A stretch of 64,000 bases of DNA from Laterigemmans sp052161645. GTDB taxonomy: Bacteria > Planctomycetota > Planctomycetia > Pirellulales > Pirellulaceae. The notes below the pieces were generated by a model. That model saw only the letters and a program-made list of their open reading frames with translations, searched no databases and had not been told where the DNA came from. The position numbers and the translations under genes are program-made. The DNA lies in assembly GCA_052161645.1 (NCBI GenBank), contig CP197414.1; one strand, 5' to 3'. Of this stretch, positions 19,362-26,811 are shown piece after piece (the first letter of the stretch is position 1; each line of letters starts with the position of its first letter).

Positions 19362-19400
19362 AAAAAAAACGTCCGGGCTTGTGAGGGGCTGCGGACGTTT
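19362..19400 (-). terminator. Rho-independent terminator closing the Ubl operon
   Basis: Minus strand: ACGTCCG, a 17-nt loop region with additional partial pairing, CGGACGT, then a run of seven T. It lies 76 bp after the last gene of the operon. Confidence 0.8.
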
Positions 19401-19476
19401 CTGACGGCAAGATATCACTTTGTAGGTGATACCTTGCCGATGCTTACTGGCAGAACGAAGCCAATGCGGCTTTTGA

Positions 19477-19743
19477 CTAGCCCGATTTCTGATTTGCTTG
19501 GGGGAGCCAATGTTCTCGTAGCCACGCAATCTCTGTTTCGATCGCTTTGCTACGAGTCCCAAAGGGTCCCAGCAGCGGACCTCCGACAAGCGAAAGATCA
19601 GCTATCCACTGGCCGCTTGATGTTGGTTCTACCGCGGAGACTCGCTTGATCGAAGTGGCCCCTAACGATTCCAATTCGATCGCCTCGCTGTAAATCAATT
19701 TCACTTGCCCACTTCCTGCGATCATGATTTCAAGATCCGTCAT
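19477..19743 (-). CDS. Small conserved hypothetical protein, last gene of the Ubl operon
   Basis: 88 aa, overlapping the preceding gene by ATGA, so translation is coupled. The sequence MTDLEIMIAGSGQVKLIYSE followed by SGQWIADLSLVGGPLLGPF and a C-terminal helix resembles short uncharacterised beta-sheet proteins found in mobile gene clusters. No catalytic motif. It could be an adaptor or a substrate of the conjugation system; this is only context-based. Confidence 0.7.
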   Translation of the reverse strand: MTDLEIMIAGSGQVKLIYSEAIELESLGATSIKRVSAVEPTSSGQWIADLSLVGGPLLGPFGTRSKAIETEIAWLREHWLPQANQKSG

Positions 19744-20693
19744 CGAGCTCTCCTCAGAATGTTGCGGCGTGGACGATCCGTCATCCAGCCATCAAGCAAA
19801 GCTCCCACACGCGAGAGATCTTCACCCACGGAACGCCGCAGCATGGACTCACTGCGCAGCCCTTGCGGCGAAACCCCGGATACAACTTGCTGAGCCTGGG
19901 ATACAAGTTGCTCCAGTTCCTCGTTGGAACGAATGTTCAAGCGGTTAAATCGCTCAAAGAATTCCAGCAAGTTGTTCACGGCCGAGTCGCGAAAGACTTT
20001 GGGCTGCCCATCCTCACCGCCACTCAGTCGCTCAGCCAAGTGGCCGACGAGCTGCGACAGTTCCTCGGCAAAGGCGTTCTCGGCAAGCTTCACTGCCTCA
20101 TCAAACCGATCACGCACCCGCTGGCACTCCGCCTCATACAGCTCCGGGCTGACGCTCCTGAGATAGTCGGGCGTGGAGACCGCTGGGAAATCCCACTCAA
20201 TGGCGAACGAATCCGCAAGATCCGCTGGGTAGTCGGCAGCGTCAAACAAGTTACCCAGCCGGCTGCGTGCTTGGCTGACCATCTCCTCGAAGTGTTCCGC
20301 CAACTCGCCAACGGCCACTTCCAATTGCGATCGATACTCGGTCATCCGTGCGTTGAATTCCGGGACTTGATCACGACGAATCAGTCGCACTCCCGGCTCA
20401 ACGAAGGGTAGGGTGCTCGCCCGCCAATAATTCACGGCTGTCGTTTTCACAGACGTTACAGCCTTAAATGCCGGGTGAGACGTGTCAAGCAACTTCTTTG
20501 CCGCCGACACCGATTTCTGGTCCGCATCGAACGCTTCGGCTGCCAATGAACGCTGAGAATCGCTAAGCGATTTTCTCGTTCCAGGCCAACGGATATGCAT
20601 GCGAACGGCCGTCGTGTCGCAGCGCAGACGCTCTCCCACTCCGGTCACCAAAGAATGATCACTCACCTGCTGTGATTCTGTCATCGTACTCAT
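19740..20693 (-). CDS. Hypothetical protein with coiled-coil segments, Ubl operon
   Basis: 317 aa from ATG 20693, preceded by TTGGAG at good spacing. No recognised domain. Predicted mostly helical: long charged stretches at about 95-145 (EYRSQLEVAVGELAEHFEEM) and 175-215, ending in an arginine-rich tail (MTDRPRRNILRRAR). Overlaps the 88-aa gene by 4 bp. Its leader contains a strong hairpin followed by T residues. Possible DUF3150-like phage protein, but I cannot confirm this. Confidence 0.75.
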   Translation of the reverse strand: MSTMTESQQVSDHSLVTGVGERLRCDTTAVRMHIRWPGTRKSLSDSQRSLAAEAFDADQKSVSAAKKLLDTSHPAFKAVTSVKTTAVNYWRASTLPFVEPGVRLIRRDQVPEFNARMTEYRSQLEVAVGELAEHFEEMVSQARSRLGNLFDAADYPADLADSFAIEWDFPAVSTPDYLRSVSPELYEAECQRVRDRFDEAVKLAENAFAEELSQLVGHLAERLSGGEDGQPKVFRDSAVNNLLEFFERFNRLNIRSNEELEQLVSQAQQVVSGVSPQGLRSESMLRRSVGEDLSRVGALLDGWMTDRPRRNILRRAR

Positions 20694-20710
20694 CAAACAA
20701 ACTCCAATAG

Positions 20711-20751
20711 AAAAAAGAAAACCCCACCCCGGACAATCTTCCGGGGTGGGG
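20711..20751 (-). terminator. Terminator-like hairpin inside the Ubl operon (before the 317-aa gene)
   Basis: CCCCACCCCGGAA and TTCCGGGGTGGGG-type arms form a near-perfect 12-bp stem (20722-20751), followed on the minus strand by TTTTCTTTTTT. It lies only about 18 nt before the start codon of the next gene, which suggests attenuation, RNA processing or a boundary between transcription units. Confidence 0.75.
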
Positions 20752-20788
20752 CAATAAACACATCAACAATCTCAAAGTCGCTGCACAA

Positions 20789-20992
20789 CTAACGCATGCG
20801 CTTCACTTGCGAGAAATCTCGACTCGCCAAGGTGCGACGCCGACGCTGCTTGCCCGCGAGCCCACGACAGATCAACAGAATGCCGCGCTGCAGGGTTGGA
20901 TCATGAACCAGTCCCCGCAGCAGCCGCATGCTGACCTGAATGCAGAAATGCTTCAGTAGCAAACTCAGCGTCTGATACTCGCGATTGACCAC
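20789..20992 (-). CDS. Small basic hypothetical protein, Ubl operon
   Basis: 67 aa from a GTG at 20992, chosen because AAGGAGAGGG precedes it at 6-7 nt. The protein reads VVNREYQTLSLLLKHFCIQV, then a basic tail with GKQRRRRTLASRDFSQVKRMR-like composition. No family recognised. It lies between the E1-like gene and the 317-aa gene. Confidence 0.55.
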   Translation of the reverse strand: MVNREYQTLSLLLKHFCIQVSMRLLRGLVHDPTLQRGILLICRGLAGKQRRRRTLASRDFSQVKRMR

Positions 20993-21042
20993 TGGTATCC
21001 CTCTCCTTAAAAACAAAAGTGAATAGAATTGAAAACTCAATC

Positions 21043-21693
21043 TCAACCTGGCATCAACTCGCTGGCTAACAGATTGACCGTCAACGACGGGTCGAGCTCG
21101 ATCCCTCGCAGCCAACGACAGAACTGATGCACCATCAGCCCGGCCGCAATGCTGGCGGCGTAAATCGTGCTGCGGGACGTACAGCTACCGACGTGCGCTT
21201 CTTGCTGACTAAACAGTGAAGCTCCATATCGACCGCGAGCCTCCGGGTCACTGGCGTCCACTGTCAGCACCCGAATCACTTCGCCCAGCATGCGGCCGTC
21301 TGCCCAGAAGCTGAGCTTGGGACCGAGCGTCTTCCAGATCGCCGAGCGAGCCGAGATCGAATCGACGCAGCAGAATGCGACCGTGCCGACTGCGTGCTTG
21401 GGCCGATAGCGATCAAGCACCAATTCGACTTCGAGCTCTGGATCGACCAGTCGCAAGTGCCGGGCAAGCGACTGGACTTTCGGCATCCCAATGTCACCCA
21501 TGAGGTAACCTTGCGTTGTCACGTTAGTCGCATCGACTTCGTCAAAGTCAATCAACTGCAGTCGGCGTACACCAAGCGAGGCTAACTGCAAAGCCAGTTG
21601 ACGCCCGATCGCACCGACTCCAATGATCGTCACCCGAAGTTCGGCCAGCCGGTCCTTGGGAACCAGCGTCTGTTGTGGAGTGAACCGATTCAT
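21043..21693 (-). CDS. E1-like / ThiF-family adenylyltransferase of a Ubl system
   Basis: 216 aa. Rossmann nucleotide-binding loop GVGAIG at 25-30, acidic strand end LIDFDEVDATN (49-57), Lys72 in GMPKVQ and VDSISAR (110-116). All are landmarks of ThiF/MoeB/E1 enzymes that adenylate the C-terminus of a ubiquitin-like protein. Cys171 in HVGSCTSRS is a candidate thioester cysteine. At 216 aa it is a minimal single-domain E1 without a second catalytic cysteine domain or zinc cysteine pairs. The start overlaps the JAB gene stop (ATGA), and the order Ubl-E2-JAB-E1 is uninterrupted. Resembles the ThiF proteins of PRTRC-type clusters. Confidence 0.9.
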   Translation of the reverse strand: MNRFTPQQTLVPKDRLAELRVTIIGVGAIGRQLALQLASLGVRRLQLIDFDEVDATNVTTQGYLMGDIGMPKVQSLARHLRLVDPELEVELVLDRYRPKHAVGTVAFCCVDSISARSAIWKTLGPKLSFWADGRMLGEVIRVLTVDASDPEARGRYGASLFSQQEAHVGSCTSRSTIYAASIAAGLMVHQFCRWLRGIELDPSLTVNLLASELMPG

Positions 21694-22334
21694 CCGGCCA
21701 AGTCCCCAACATCTAGCGGTGACTTATTTTCAAATTGAGGTCGACGAAAAAACGGATGTTGCACCGTCACCAGCTCGTGATACTGCTCGAGCCAGCTATC
21801 CTGACAGGATGCTGCAAAGTCGAGTTCGTAATCCACCGAGACATCCAACCGTCGATTCACTCCCGGCCCCACGTTGCAGCGAAACCGTGCATAGGTTTCA
21901 CCACCTTCGGCCAAGATAAACATCACTGCCCAATCAGCCCGTCCAAAGCATCGCCTGAACGTCGCTTCGTCCGTTCCACTGGGTCGCGCGGACTCACCCG
22001 GATGCGTGTGGATCCAGATCCTGCCAAACTGCTCTGGCTCTCGCCCCAGATTCACCTGGTCATCAAAGAAGTCAGCCACCGCATCGTCATCAAACGCCAC
22101 GGTGACCGCGGTACACTGTTGGCGAACCATTACAAAGTCGGTCACCAGCAGTAGATCATCGGGATCCGAGATCCCAAAGCCCCCGATTTCAGTTGGCCCC
22201 AGATCACTGAGAAACAAAAGCTTGGCCCAAGCGTAAGGGCTAAACCTTAGCTTCGGTCGCCTGGCCACTGGCCTGTTTCGGTTGCGATTCGGCCTGGCAA
22301 TCCTCGGCCTGTTTCTTCGCTTCACAATCATCAC
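21690..22334 (-). CDS. JAB/JAMM metallopeptidase (putative Ubl-processing or deconjugating enzyme)
   Basis: 214 aa. Complete JAMM signature: Glu49 in GPTEIGGFG and the zinc motif HTHPGESARPSGTD (H109, H111, S119, D122, spacing HxHx7SxxD). Such enzymes cleave after the C-terminal glycine of ubiquitin-like proteins. The ATG at 22334 has GAGGAG 7 nt upstream inside the E2 gene, giving a 95-nt overlap in a different frame. An N-terminal Arg-rich tail of about 28 residues (RRNRPRIARPNRNRNRP) precedes the domain. The E1-like gene starts on its stop codon. Confidence 0.9.
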   Translation of the reverse strand: MMIVKRRNRPRIARPNRNRNRPVARRPKLRFSPYAWAKLLFLSDLGPTEIGGFGISDPDDLLLVTDFVMVRQQCTAVTVAFDDDAVADFFDDQVNLGREPEQFGRIWIHTHPGESARPSGTDEATFRRCFGRADWAVMFILAEGGETYARFRCNVGPGVNRRLDVSVDYELDFAASCQDSWLEQYHELVTVQHPFFRRPQFENKSPLDVGDLAG

Positions 22335-23091
22335 ATAGCTCCTCGACTAAACAGTCTTGACAAGTTGGTTTATTGCATTCGCGGCAGGCCGCGAAGCAGG
22401 AATCACAAAAACAGCTGCCACAGTGCTCGCACTCTTCCAGGCAGCTGCTACAAGCCGAGTCATCGCATCCCGCACAGGAAGTGACGCACTCCGAACAAAG
22501 TTCATTGCCGCAGTGTTGGCAGGAACAGATTTCTCCCTCCGCCGATAGATCACCGCAGTCGTCGCACGTACCGCTGTCCCAATCGCACAAGTGCACAAAG
22601 GGACTGTCCGGGTTGTACGTTTCCAGCACACGGGAGATGACGAGAAACAAGTCATGCAGGCGACCGTCCCGCCATGCGGTGCGAATTGCCGAGCCAGCAT
22701 CCCCTTCACACAAGCTGTTGTTGCTCACGTGGGGATGACAGACTTCGGGCATGCTGCGGCTGGCTGTCTTCTCGAGCGGGACGATCCGGTAATGGGGCCG
22801 TTCGCAGCGCTCTTCATAAGATCGCTCGACTTGCCAGTGCAGGCGAATCGCAAAGCTGCCAAGAAACACTTCTTCCAGCTCAATGGGCTCGGTTTGCACC
22901 GTCATCGTCCGCTTTTCCAGGTCAATCGACAGCTCGGGGAACTCGCCGTGGATGGCCACTAAGTCCCGAAACAACCAAGCTGCCCGCACCTTCTGCTCCG
23001 CCTGAATGTTCTGCTCCGTCCCGACCTTCTGTTCCGCCGCAATTTGGTGTTCGCCAGCTGGTTCCGCCAAACACCATTCGGACGTAATCAC
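22240..23091 (-). CDS. E2-like (UBC-fold) protein fused to a cysteine-rich RING-like tail
   Basis: 283 aa from GTG 23091. Residues about 35-170 fit the E2 fold: beta strands in FPELSIDLEKRTMTVQ and AIRLHWQVER, the signature HPHVSNNSLCEG (H119-P120, Cys128, spacing like HPN-x7-C of eukaryotic E2s) and the helix-loop LHDLFLVISRVLETYNPDSP typical after the active site. Residues 169-256 contain more than 25 cysteines in CxxC/CxC pairs (CDDCG, CSCQHCG, CSECV, CAGCD, CEHCG, CRECN, CDDCE). They are consistent with several zinc-binding treble-clef/RING-like units. An E2 and a possible E3 in one chain is unusual. The E3 role is inference; zinc binding is strongly suggested by spacing. Confidence 0.85.
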   Translation of the reverse strand: MITSEWCLAEPAGEHQIAAEQKVGTEQNIQAEQKVRAAWLFRDLVAIHGEFPELSIDLEKRTMTVQTEPIELEEVFLGSFAIRLHWQVERSYEERCERPHYRIVPLEKTASRSMPEVCHPHVSNNSLCEGDAGSAIRTAWRDGRLHDLFLVISRVLETYNPDSPFVHLCDWDSGTCDDCGDLSAEGEICSCQHCGNELCSECVTSCAGCDDSACSSCLEECEHCGSCFCDSCFAACRECNKPTCQDCLVEELCDDCEAKKQAEDCQAESQPKQASGQATEAKV

Positions 23092-23114
23092 CCGAGCGCA
23101 CCGCCGGAGAAACC

Positions 23115-23375
23115 TCAGCTTCTCGAAGCGCGCTCGGGTTGGAGAAAAACAGCTGTGGCACCCTCGATCTTGACCGGAGTTACGCTGATGCGATCCCCGT
23201 CGACCAGTGGCTGATCGTGAGCGGTTGGCAACCGGTTGACACGAATCAGATAGTTCTCAGGAGGCGTCGACTCACCGAGATGCTGCGCAAACAACTCACC
23301 GACGGTCATCCCTGCGGGTAATTCGATGTGCTTTGCGAAACCACCACCATCATTGTTGATCATTAAAACTTTCAT
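23115..23375 (-). CDS. Ubiquitin-like beta-grasp protein (ThiS/MoaD/Ub superfamily)
   Basis: 86 aa from ATG 23375 with AGGTGA upstream. The pattern MTVGELFAQHL (helix), NYLIRVNRLP and LVDGDRISVTPVK is the beta-grasp hallmark shared by ThiS, MoaD and prokaryotic Ubls. The chain does not end in GG: a single I-E-G at about residues 70-72 is followed by a 14-residue tail (ATAVFLQPERASRS), so proteolytic maturation by the neighbouring JAB enzyme would be needed to expose a glycine. It is 23 bp upstream of the E2-like gene. Confidence 0.82.
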   Translation of the reverse strand: MKVLMINNDGGGFAKHIELPAGMTVGELFAQHLGESTPPENYLIRVNRLPTAHDQPLVDGDRISVTPVKIEGATAVFLQPERASRS

Positions 23376-23430
23376 CACTTCACCTATACCAATTGGGTGT
23401 GTGTCAGAAAAAAAACAGAAACCAAATAAG

Positions 23431-23456
23431 AAAAACCGACCGCAAGCGCAGCCGGC
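23431..23456 (-). terminator. Hairpin plus T-tract before the Ubl gene
   Basis: Minus strand CCGGCTGC-GCTT-GCGGTCGG with G-T wobbles, then TTTTTCTTA. It sits between the AAA+ gene and the Ubl gene and is weaker than the hairpins at 20711 and 25008. Confidence 0.55.
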
Positions 23457-23492
23457 TTTTTCAGTAAAAACATCTTCACTCTCTAAGCAATG

Positions 23493-24980
23493 CTAATTGC
23501 TCGAGGGCTCACTCCTGGCCAGCTTGCGACGCGCTGGCTTGACACTCGACTCATGGCGATAGATGCCACCATCATCCGCATCAAGACAGCGTCCACTGGC
23601 CCACTCGCGCAGTCGTCCCACCGATTCAACCGACGTCGCGGCGACGGGCACGATGTTCCGTCCCGCTTCCACCAGCGGCAAATCCAACAGGGCTGCCAAG
23701 CGACAGCACGATTTGATCTCAGCACCGGTCCACTGATCGTCACTGGGGCGGGGCTGTTGCCGGTCGAGCTGATAAAGCTGCACGTACATCTCCCAGATCG
23801 CATCCTTCTGATCCCGGGCAGGCAGGTCCAAAAAGAAAACGCCGTCAAAACGTTCGCTGCGAGAGAACTCTGGCGGCAGCTTCGTCACGTCGTTGGCCGT
23901 GCAAACCACAAACACGTCGGACTCGTGATCGCTGAGCCACGACAAGAATGTGCCAAACATGCGGGCCGACACACCACTATCGTTCTGGCCGGAACTACCA
24001 ACACCGGCGAACGCTTTATCAACCTCGTCAATCATCGCCACACAGGGAGCCATGGCATCGATCGTGCGCAGCGCGCTGCGTGTTCGCTCTTCCGATTGGC
24101 CAACGAGGCTGCCCATTAAGCTGCCCACATCGAGCATCACCACGGGCCGTCCCACTTCACGGCCCAGGGCTTTGCAAAACTGGCTTTTGCCGCAACCGGG
24201 AGGCGAGAGCAATAGCACGCCACGTGGTTTCGCCAGTTGATCGCCCACACGGCCGCGCAGCAGAGCCCGCCGCGTGAAGGCTTTCAGCGCTGCGAGCCCA
24301 CCGAGCGAACCAAAGTCCTCGCCGCCACGATGCAGTGCCAGCTGTCCGGATTTCTTCAGCATCTGGGTCTTGAGTTCCCAGATCGTTTCCGGCCGCACAT
24401 TACCGTGCCGCACCAGCGACAGTGAGATCGCCGACTCGGCCTCATAACGCGTTAAGCCGCCGGCCGCATCCAGCACCCGATCGAGATCGGTTCCTTCGGG
24501 CAGTTCGCCGGCCTCAGTGGCGATGCTGCGAGCCAATTGCTCCAACTGTTCGCGGCTGGGCGGCAAGTGATCCACGACCACGAACAGCTTTTCTAGTTCC
24601 ACTGGAATCTGCACCACCGGGGCGAGCACGACCAGGAACGTTCGCCGCGCCTTGCCGTCCATAATCGCCCGGCTAACCGCTTGCACGATTTCGGGTGAAT
24701 TCAAGAACCGATGGAAGTTCTGCAGCACGAAAATGGTCGATTCCGTCCCGTCGTCGGGCACTGCGGCGATCGCCCTCACGGCCGACAGCGGATCGGCGGC
24801 ATCGAGCTGCAGATCACGCCCCTGAAGTCCACGCTCCAGGTCCCAAGTTAACATCCGCCAATCTTCCGTTTGGCACAGACCGCCAATCTCCATGATCGCG
24901 TCTTGATGTTCAAACGACTGAATCCAGATGCCGGTAAAGCAGGCACGGATCAGTTCGTCCAGTTGTCCTCGCAAACTCAT
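23493..24980 (-). CDS. AAA+ ATPase, Ycf46-like, in the Ubl operon
   Basis: 495 aa from ATG 24980 (AAGGAGAGACTT upstream; matches the Ycf46-type start LRGQLDELIRACFTGIWIQS). Residues 1-230 are the Ycf46-like N-domain. The AAA+ module covers about 250-440 with Walker A SPPGCGKSQ (about 259-267), Walker B AMIDEVDKAF (314-323), sensor-1 VVCTANDVTKLPPE and the arginine-finger region SERFDGVFF. Predicted cytosolic remodelling ATPase, for example unfolding or delivering Ubl-tagged proteins (inference from context). The gene follows DUF2997 and precedes the Ubl gene. Confidence 0.9.
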   Translation of the reverse strand: MSLRGQLDELIRACFTGIWIQSFEHQDAIMEIGGLCQTEDWRMLTWDLERGLQGRDLQLDAADPLSAVRAIAAVPDDGTESTIFVLQNFHRFLNSPEIVQAVSRAIMDGKARRTFLVVLAPVVQIPVELEKLFVVVDHLPPSREQLEQLARSIATEAGELPEGTDLDRVLDAAGGLTRYEAESAISLSLVRHGNVRPETIWELKTQMLKKSGQLALHRGGEDFGSLGGLAALKAFTRRALLRGRVGDQLAKPRGVLLLSPPGCGKSQFCKALGREVGRPVVMLDVGSLMGSLVGQSEERTRSALRTIDAMAPCVAMIDEVDKAFAGVGSSGQNDSGVSARMFGTFLSWLSDHESDVFVVCTANDVTKLPPEFSRSERFDGVFFLDLPARDQKDAIWEMYVQLYQLDRQQPRPSDDQWTGAEIKSCCRLAALLDLPLVEAGRNIVPVAATSVESVGRLREWASGRCLDADDGGIYRHESSVKPARRKLARSEPSSN

Positions 24981-25007
24981 AAGTCTCTCCTTGGATGTTG
25001 CAAAACG

Positions 25008-25044
25008 AAAAAAGCCCGATGGGTGAAACCACTCACCCTCGGGC
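25008..25044 (-). terminator. Strong terminator-like hairpin before the AAA+ gene
   Basis: GCCCGAGGGTGA and TCACCCATCGGGC form a long stem with one mismatch pair, loop GTGGTT, followed by six T on the minus strand. It lies between the DUF2997 and AAA+ genes although the genes look functionally linked. Confidence 0.8.
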
Positions 25045-25113
25045 TTGTAAAACAAAACACGTCTTTTCAAAGCAAACAAACAGTCAGTCAGTCAGCGAGC
25101 AGGTATGGGCTCG

Positions 25114-25302
25114 CTATTCTTGAATCTGCTGAGTCTGATTGGCGGGCTGCGAATAGAACTCAGCCGTTGGTTTATCGCTGGCAACGGTGCCCAGCGCTTT
25201 CTCCAGCAATCGCGTGGCTTCCTGGCAGGTGCTGCCTTGAAAGCCACGGGTCTCCAGCCTTGTTTCTCCTTGCTGGTCAACAATGATTTCGATGGTCTTC
25301 AT
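25114..25302 (-). CDS. DUF2997-family small protein
   Basis: 62 aa: MKTIEIIVDQQGETRLETRG followed by FQGSTCQEATRLLEKALG is the conserved DUF2997 core, a small beta-hairpin/helix protein that habitually accompanies DUF1257 (Ycf35-like) and Ycf46-like ATPases. The function is unknown. The start ATG shares one base with the stop of the DUF1257 gene (TAATG). Confidence 0.88.
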   Translation of the reverse strand: MKTIEIIVDQQGETRLETRGFQGSTCQEATRLLEKALGTVASDKPTAEFYSQPANQTQQIQE

Positions 25303-25670
25303 TAGACGCCGCCTCCGACTTGCACGGTCAGCTTGACTTGTCCGTCGCCGAGCGGTTGCTCGGTAACGCTATGACCTTGCCGCCGCGCTTCGATCTTGAC
25401 CTTCTCGACGGCATACGTTTGCAGGAATTGGTCGAGCCTTTCCTGCTTTCCCCAGCGACCTTCGTAATTGTCAAACTGGCTTCCACCCTTGAGACAATCA
25501 AACACCACCGGGTATCGCCAGCCCTCAAGTCGCACCGCCAACCCCCGGACTTGGGCGCTAAACAGCTTGACATCCTCGACCACCGGCTGAGGCAACCCCA
25601 GTCGTCCACAAGCTGCCGCAACCGCAACGGGATCACGGACTTGTGTCTTAATCTGCACAACGTGTGACAT
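25302..25670 (-). CDS. DUF1257 (Ycf35-like) protein
   Basis: 122 aa. The pattern MSHVVQIKTQVRDPVAVAAA, LEGWRYPVVFDCLKGG, FDNYEGRWGKQERLDQFLQ and VEKVKIEARRQGH is that of DUF1257/Ycf35. Family members occur in cyanobacteria, plastids and bacterial mobile clusters, with no established biochemistry. TTAGGAG precedes the ATG. A 30-bp element shared with the first gene of the operon lies 75 bp upstream. Confidence 0.88.
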   Translation of the reverse strand: MSHVVQIKTQVRDPVAVAAACGRLGLPQPVVEDVKLFSAQVRGLAVRLEGWRYPVVFDCLKGGSQFDNYEGRWGKQERLDQFLQTYAVEKVKIEARRQGHSVTEQPLGDGQVKLTVQVGGGV

Positions 25671-25694
25671 TGAAATCTCCTAAGTTAAGGTAAG

Positions 25695-25716
25695 AAAAAA
25701 CGGACCATGATTGGTC
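25695..25716 (-). terminator. Short hairpin plus T-tract before the DUF1257 gene
   Basis: GACCA-ATCA-TGGTC followed by CG and six T, then CTTAC. Stem of only five pairs, so a weak terminator at best, but the position matches the other leader hairpins of the operon. Confidence 0.4.
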
Positions 25717-25745
25717 ACACCAATAGTTAATCCCTTGGTCATATT

Positions 25746-25775
25746 CATATGGAGCAAAACCAAGGGAAATTTAGC
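25746..25775 (-). promoter_or_regulatory. Candidate promoter/operator element, copy A
   Basis: Minus strand GCTAAATTTCCCTTGG then TTTTGCTCCATATG. Copy B at 27886-27915 differs at only a few bases. It lies 75 nt before the DUF1257 start, copy B 72 nt before its gene. Confidence 0.55.
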
Positions 25776-25784
25776 TGTCAGAGA

Positions 25785-25896
25785 GTCGCCTTTCGCTCCG
25801 CCGAAAGTCCCACATGTCGTGCGGCTTTCTGAGCCTCTGGAACGTCGCCTTTCGCTCCGCCGAAAGTCCCACATGACGCGCGGCTTGTTGAGCCTC
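25785..25896 (+). repeat. Direct repeat, two 53-bp units with 59-bp period
   Basis: Units start at 25785 and 25844 with GTCGCCTTTCGCTCCGCC, continue GAAAGTCCCACATG, then differ at a few bases, and end GAGCCTC. Each has a small palindrome (CTTTCG-CTCCGC-CGAAAG). They lie between the membrane-protein gene and the promoter element. Confidence 0.75.
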
Positions 25897-26725
25897 AAAA
25901 CAACCTGCTAATACGCCTCATCGTGAGTCGAACCCCCAAGACAACCACCAAAACTCCGCATCCACCGAGTATTACCAGCGGTCCTATGCCGCGAGCACTC
26001 AACCACTCCAGCACCGGAGCAAAACTATGCTCCACCGCGGTTTCAGCAAGGGTTTGCGTGCCCTGCAAGAACGCTTCGGGATTCGCGATAAACGCAGTGA
26101 GTGCTGCCGCGCTGGCCAGTTTGAGCTTGTGCTTCCAGATGAAAGCCATCGCCCGATCCCCGTAGCGTGCGACCACCGCCAGCAGAGCTTCGCTGCGGCC
26201 GATTCTTTGCAGGTCACCATCCCTGGCCATCATGGCCAGGCGTCGTCCGTTCTGGGAATTGATCTTCGCCAGTGCCCTGGCAGCTGGTGCTCCGAACTCA
26301 TGCAGCAAGGGTTCGGCAATGCCGCGATGTCGGATCATTGCCTCGGCCGCATCGTCACCATGTCGCACGAAGTAGGCGAGCCGCTGGCGGTTGCTCACGA
26401 TCCAGAGGGACTCATCACCACGCCGTGCCATCAGCCGGACCGCAGCTGCAGCGTGCTCCGCTGTAGACTGTTCAATGACTTCCAAGGCGGGGGAACCGAC
26501 TTTCCGAATCGCGGTTATCCCCTCATCTCCATGGGCGACCACGATCTTGTCGACCCGGGCCGTCAACTGCTCAGCCGATTCGCGCGCGGCCGCCCCTCGC
26601 ATGCCTTGCAATAAGCTTTTGACAACGTCCGCTGTCGCGTTGACTTTACCTCCCGTGTTTGCGGACAACCAAAAGCTTGAGATCAGCAGTAACAAGCACG
26701 AAAACACAAATTGAGAAATCATCAT
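25895..26725 (-). CDS. Hypothetical membrane-anchored protein, Ubl operon
   Basis: 276 aa. N-terminal signal or anchor (FVFSCLLLLISSFWLSA) and a C-terminal membrane helix at about 245-268 (IGPLVILGGCGVLVVVLGVRL). The middle has repeated short segments such as HGDEGITAIRKVG, RRGDESLWIV, RHGDDAAEAMIRH and RYGDRAMAFIWKH, which look like a degenerate helical repeat with an (R/H)xGD signature about every 35-40 residues. No known family assigned. AGGTGA precedes the ATG. The second gene of the operon. Confidence 0.75.
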   Translation of the reverse strand: MMISQFVFSCLLLLISSFWLSANTGGKVNATADVVKSLLQGMRGAAARESAEQLTARVDKIVVAHGDEGITAIRKVGSPALEVIEQSTAEHAAAAVRLMARRGDESLWIVSNRQRLAYFVRHGDDAAEAMIRHRGIAEPLLHEFGAPAARALAKINSQNGRRLAMMARDGDLQRIGRSEALLAVVARYGDRAMAFIWKHKLKLASAAALTAFIANPEAFLQGTQTLAETAVEHSFAPVLEWLSARGIGPLVILGGCGVLVVVLGVRLTMRRISRLF

Positions 26726-26811
26726 CTAAATCACCTCACGAATGAAAATAGGACCAAAGACAAAACACAGAGTCGCCAAAGCTAAGCACAAGCAGTAAGC
26801 GACAGCCCTTG

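Noticed and set aside
25785..25896. Two-unit direct repeat as a CRISPR array
   Set aside because: Only two units with a 6-bp gap and no cas genes; not a CRISPR array.
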